Source: Tanypteryx hageni
Lineage: Eukaryota; Arthropoda; Insecta; Odonata; Petaluridae
Direction: 5' to 3'
Length of the DNA: 64,000 bases
Assembly (NCBI GenBank): GCA_028673005.1
Contig: CM054117.1
Coordinates: 51,457,870 to 51,521,869 of the forward strand
Part shown: one piece after another, positions 60,253 through 64,000 of the stretch
How positions within the stretch are numbered: the first letter of the stretch is position 1
Layout: every line of letters starts with the position of its first letter
Program-made: the position numbers and the translations under genes
The notes under the pieces: generated by a model
Seen by the model: the letters and a program-made list of their open reading frames with translations, nothing else
The model's database searches: none
Told to the model about the DNA's origin: nothing

Positions 60253-62563
60253 TTGCCATTTTTAGGCTGGTTTCCAAAGGAAACAGCCTTATAGGAAATG
60301 GTCCTGTCTGGGTGTGTGTGTGTGTGTTTCCTACTAACAACTTTTGCACCAAAGAACCGATTTTAATGAAACTTGGTATGAGGCTCGTGCTCCGGGTTAC
60401 ATTTTATTTGGCGAAGATTGATGTCCCGGATTCGATTCCAGGAACGTTTTTTCCCTATTTGTTTTACATAGGAAATCTCAAATACATCGTGCAGAGATGA
60501 TTTCTTTAATACATTAAAATTTAGTATTATATTATCGTAATAGTCGGCGAACCAATTGCCAGGTTTTTTTTTGTTGACTGGCCAGCCAATCAGAGACCGG
60601 GACGTTATTGTTTATATACCTTGGTTACATTATATGTTTACCTAAATATATTTTATTACTGTAATGCACCTTTCCAGAACTTTTATTGCAGCATCAACTA
60701 TAAACAAACTATTATTGTTGTTCGTAGCAAGGGTATAAACAAAGTACGTTTTATTTATTTCGGGCACATACGTACCGGAAGCATTTCTATTAATACGAAA
60801 GATTATCTACATTACTATTCGTAAGAACGTCTATATCACCTATGTATTTTTTCTTAATTTTTCTTTTGTATCTTCCTTAATGTTTCATTTTCGTAATACC
60901 CGTTCGTTAGTAATTCAACTCTTCTGGCATTTCCCGTTGGAACTGAGTGCTCATCAAAATGGCATATAAATAGTATCTCTTTAGATTAGATGCTAACCAA
61001 TGGAGATTGGTGTATGACTTTTCATATTTGCATTTTAAAATTCATTAGAATAGAGATAGCTTGAATAGAATAGAACGAACTCGGAATTTTAAAAATTCCA
61101 CAGCCCCTCCATATAGTTCAAAAATATGTTTTAAACACTAACATTTTACGTTTGTTGAGGAGATATTATGGACTAACAATAGGTTAAGACGAGTTTCTCT
61201 TTAATTTATTTAATGGTAAGTAATTAATACTTTCCTAAAAAACTTAATAAATTGTTTTGCTGATTTTTAATTACACAGTTTTTGGTCATCTGTAAAATTA
61301 AAGTGTTTGAAAATTCAAATCGAAATTATTTCTCGACAGGAAAGACAGCTAATGATAAGATACTGACAGATAATGTTGTTTAGCGAGAAATCCTTTCCGT
61401 GATTTAGGATTTCAAAGGTTTTGGTGGTATTACTATTATAAAATTTGAAAGCTAATGACTAACAATAATATTTTTTGTTATAAATGACCAAATTAAAACT
61501 GTTTTACATGCAAAGCATGTAACAGGATCTCTATTATTTTAGAATTGTGATATCGGAGCAAATTTTGCACTGTTCTAAGCGGAAAAGAATTTAGATTCCG
61601 AGTCCTATCACCGACTTTTGATAATTGATGGTATTTTCTTGAATTTCTACTCATACATAGCGTTTTAAATCGCATTTTATCGGATTGTTGCTATGGAGAC
61701 GATTATTACCGAACTAGGATTGAGCATAGACGAGTGAACAAATGGGGTATTTGCCTTTCCGCTCGACAGCTCTTCAGCAATGGACAGTTGATTCAGACAT
61801 ATTAGAGTATAAACAGTAACATTTATTAAATTCGTTTATTTAAAAAATATATTACAACATATAATGTCAGAAAGAGTTTTTTTACATTGTTTTTAGTATT
61901 TTTACTTTCTCCATATAGTATAGGGGGAAAAATCGACTTCGAGATTTCAACGGAAATACACGTCTTGAGGTCCTCTGAACACGTTTTGACCATTTTCTCG
62001 ATGATGTCTGTGTGTGTGTGATAGCTCAAAACTATTAATTAGGTCAACGCGAAATTTTATATTTAACATTTTCATAAAAGTCAGAAGAACTGATTAGTTT
62101 TTGGTAAAAATCGGTCAACCGGATGTGGGTGTTTACTCTTGTCACTTATCCGTTATTTTTTAATATTTGCCTTAATATTTTATAAATGTAAAAATGCATT
62201 GCAATAAAATTTGTAGGAAATTAAATTTTCTATAACCTTTGTTTGAAATATTTTTTCCCATATAATGCATTTTTTAAGAGATACATATCTTATATTTTTA
62301 ACTGCCATCACCACGCCACCTACCCGACGACCATTGTTAACAATTGACGCGTAGTTACGTCTTAGTAACGCTCCTTTTTCTTTTCTTAATTGTTGGAGCT
62401 TTGTGGCTATATCCCATATCAGAAGGCTATGGTTTGAGTTTATTTCTGTTCTTTGTAAAGTCTAAAATTTTCTCGGTCTCTTAAAATATTTATTATTACG
62501 TAACCTAATAAAGGGGAAATACTCCTTTAGCCAAACAATTAGAGGGTTACAGCACCCAATGCA

Positions 62564-62590
62564 TTTCGCCCACAAGGTGGGCATCGTCAG
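62564..62590 (-). ncRNA. Hammerhead-like ribozyme core, left PLE arm
   Basis: On the minus strand CUGACGA (62590-62584) is followed by one U, a 6-bp stem GCCCAC/GUGGGC with a CUU loop, and GAAA (62567-62564): the invariant CUGANGA...GAAA layout of a hammerhead with stem II, plus one bulged base. Stems I and III could not be confirmed by eye. Hammerhead motifs are established in PLE terminal repeats. Confidence 0.5.
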
Positions 62591-62649
62591 GGGTAAAACC
62601 TGTTTCAACATTGACTGGAAGCCAACTGCCAGGTTTGAAACGGAAAGTA

Positions 62650-63066
62650 TTAAGAAGACGACCGAGAAACAAGTGAAACGCGGAAAGATTTTTCGGCGTG
62701 TGTGTCGTTTAAATCTGTCAATTTGTATAGGGTCCTGTTGAAATCTGTGTCTGTGTTCATAAGTGTATCGCGGTTTTTGTAAATGTGAAGGTTTTCTAAC
62801 GAGTTTAGTGAGTTATTGGCTGAAGTTATCAATGTTAAATCGTTTACGTGTATACTATGACCTGTTTCAAAGATGTGGTTGGCAACGCTTGATTTTTCAA
62901 AACGATTATATTTATAGTGAGCCATGTGTTCCTTGAAGCGTGTTATTAGTTTCCTTCTTGTTTGTCCTATGTACTTTTTGTCGCAGTGTGAGCATTGTAT
63001 TTTATAAATACCGGACTTGTTCAAGGATTCTGTTCTGTCTTTTGTACTGCCCAGTAAATTTTTCAA
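62650..63066 (-). pseudogene. GIY-YIG endonuclease domain remnant of the PLE
   Basis: The minus strand encodes NKSGIYKIQCSHCDKKYIGQ then TRRKLITRFKEHM. This gives the GIY box (SGIYKIQC), a CxxC pair (C-SH-C), the YIGQT second box and the catalytic-arginine region. SSVANHIFETGH follows (the conserved H-x-x-x-x-GH segment of PLE nucleases). This is the C-terminal domain only: the upstream reverse transcriptase is absent and no start is meaningful. The opposite arm (plus strand, about 63122-63300) repeats the second half with stops after DTDFNKTN. In intact PLEs the domain nicks the target for primed reverse transcription; here it is a fossil. Confidence 0.88.
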
Positions 63067-63440
63067 ATTATAAGGATTTGTATATGTTATGGTATAATTC
63101 TTATGTTTAAAAATATAATACTATAAATATAATCGTTTTGAAAAATCAAGCGTTGCCAACCACATCTTTGAAACAGGTCATAGTATACACGTAAACGATT
63201 TAACATTGATAACTTCAGCCAATAACTCACTAAACTCGTTAGAAAACCTTTACATTTACAAAAACCGCGATACACTTATGAACACGGACACAGATTTCAA
63301 CAAGACAAATTGACAGATTTAAACGACACACACGCCGAAAAATCTTTCCGCGTTTCACTTGTTTCTCGGTCGTCTTCTTAATACTTTCCGTTTTAAACCT
63401 GGCAGTTGGCTTCCAGTCACTGTTGAAACAGGTTTTTCCC

Positions 63441-63467
63441 CTGACGATGCACACCTTGTGGGCGAAA
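63441..63467 (+). ncRNA. Hammerhead-like ribozyme core, right PLE arm
   Basis: CUGACGA (63441-63447) and GAAA (63464-63467) flank the same stem, here with one mismatch (GCACAC against GUGGGC). It mirrors the left-arm core. Confidence 0.45.
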
Positions 63468-64000
63468 TGCATTGGGTGCTGTAACCCAGTAATTGTTTGG
63501 CTAAAGGAGTATTTCACCTTTATTAATCTTAGCCAAAGTTATTGAGCTATTATCAATTATTACGTAACCTATTTGGAGTTTTTAGAAATATTACAGATAT
63601 GGAGAAAGTCATGTGGTGACCACATCAGAATTTTAACATGATAATGGTTTGTTTTCCAATTTTTCTCTATTATTGATAAACTATGAACTACAAGTGGTAT
63701 TTATGGTATGAGAATTTCTTGGAATGACTAACACATACTGAAAAGTTTCCTGTCAATATATATAATTTGGGACATCAACTTTGGGAAACCAGCCTGCATT
63801 TGTCCTGGTTTGGGCTTCTTGTTTACTAAATATAACAATCAACCAATGTTGGAAAACTTTATGCGTAACGTAACAAAATAATTTTTGAATAACGTATCGA
63901 AAAACGTTAAAGAGATTTTTAAAAATAACGGTAACTAAAAACGTCACGAAAACGAAAAAAATGTCATTTCGTTATGTTTACGCTTCTGCTGTGTGACATG

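Larger units (their letters stand above)
62508..63555. mobile_element. Penelope-like element, 5'-truncated tail-to-tail inverted copy
   Basis: Two inverted arms, about 62508-62917 and 63121-63527, flank a unique 203-bp centre. Each arm runs outward from GIY-YIG coding sequence through a GCCCAC-GUGGGC hairpin block to the element end; the right arm extends 28 bases further. The flanks are ATTATTACGTAACCT (62492-62506 and 63556-63570), a target duplication of 15-16 bp confirmed by the uninterrupted family A copy at 7861. PLEs encode RT plus a GIY-YIG nuclease and are known to leave truncated and inverted copies. The RT part is missing, so this copy is not autonomous. Confidence 0.85.
61905..63640 (+). 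repeat. Family A repeat, copy split by the PLE
   Basis: Left part 61905-62507: boundary palindrome, GACCATTTTCTCGATGATGT, AATCGGTCAACCGG, TAATTGTTGGAGCTTTG, TATTTATTATTACGTAACCT. Right part 63571-63640: ATTTGGAGTTTTTAGAAATA and GTGGTGACCACATCAG. The complement of 7861-7800 reads straight across this junction, which shows the pre-insertion state. Confidence 0.8.
60253..63845 (+). repeat. Family B repeat, second copy, split by later insertions
   Basis: Segments at 60253-60520, 61530-61800 and 63645-63845 line up in order with the continuous copy at 32546-33330. The intervening 60521-61529 is unassigned AT-rich DNA, and 61905-63640 is a family A copy that itself carries the PLE. Confidence 0.65.

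Noticed and set aside
62559..63517. Frames at 62559-62741 (plus) and 63239-63517 (minus) with nearly identical peptides
   Set aside because: They are the antisense of the two inverted PLE arms; similarity reflects the palindrome, not a gene pair.
1..64000. CRISPR array, prokaryotic operon, organellar or viral insertion
   Set aside because: No regularly spaced identical short repeats with unique spacers, no dense same-strand gene run, no recognisable viral structural or replication gene.

Overview
This window is a piece of a large, AT-rich, repeat-dense animal nuclear genome. An arthropod, probably an insect, is my best guess but is an inference. The basis is sparse short exons separated by very long non-coding stretches, tRNA-derived SINEs, hAT and mariner-type elements, non-LTR retrotransposon debris and Penelope-like elements (PLEs). 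There is no operon, no CRISPR array, no rRNA, no convincing functional tRNA and no bacterial or viral gene block.

Host genes. The clearest host gene is a minus-strand MORN-repeat protein resembling MORN5. Its exon at 11688-11502 joins in phase to an exon at 36746-36558 across an intron of about 24.9 kb, and a possible first exon lies at 37714-37633. The 3' part of the gene was not found. A second likely gene is an uninterrupted 164-codon minus-strand reading frame at 41314-40820 of unknown function, with promoter-like motifs just upstream. A weaker candidate is a plus-strand exon at 29447-29643 with one membrane segment and a splice donor.

Layout. 1-9900: AT-rich DNA with a tandem pair of a roughly 1-kb repeat (3879-5860, 'family D') and a head of 'family A' repeats (7440-8775). 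10.2-14.3 kb: a tRNA-SINE, a MORN5 exon and an 800-bp polypyrimidine tract. 15.3-21.2 kb: more copies of families E, A and D, with a clean hAT MITE in D. 22-25.3 kb: a PLE-derived palindrome, an element built of AGCAAATGCT motifs, hAT ends and a mariner pseudogene. 26-30.2 kb: CpG-rich DNA, a 3 x 154-bp tandem array, a second PLE-like palindrome, a 90-bp GA microsatellite and inverted tRNA-like halves. 31.8-34.7 kb: a 2.2-kb mariner-type TIR element and another TIR-like element. 36.5-41.3 kb: host exons. 42.5-55 kb: two fragments of one LINE family, purine-rich and CpG-rich DNA. 57-64 kb: hAT MITEs and a three-level nest (PLE inside family A inside family B).

Most notable. Three independent insertions (22064-22318, 28425-28631, 62508-63555) share one design: tail-to-tail inverted arms, 13-16-bp target-site duplications, a 27-37-nt extension on one arm only, and a hammerhead-ribozyme-like core (CUGANGA ... 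stem ... GAAA) in the arms. The largest still carries a GIY-YIG endonuclease remnant, which identifies it as Penelope-like. The two short ones look like non-autonomous palindromic ribozyme-bearing derivatives.
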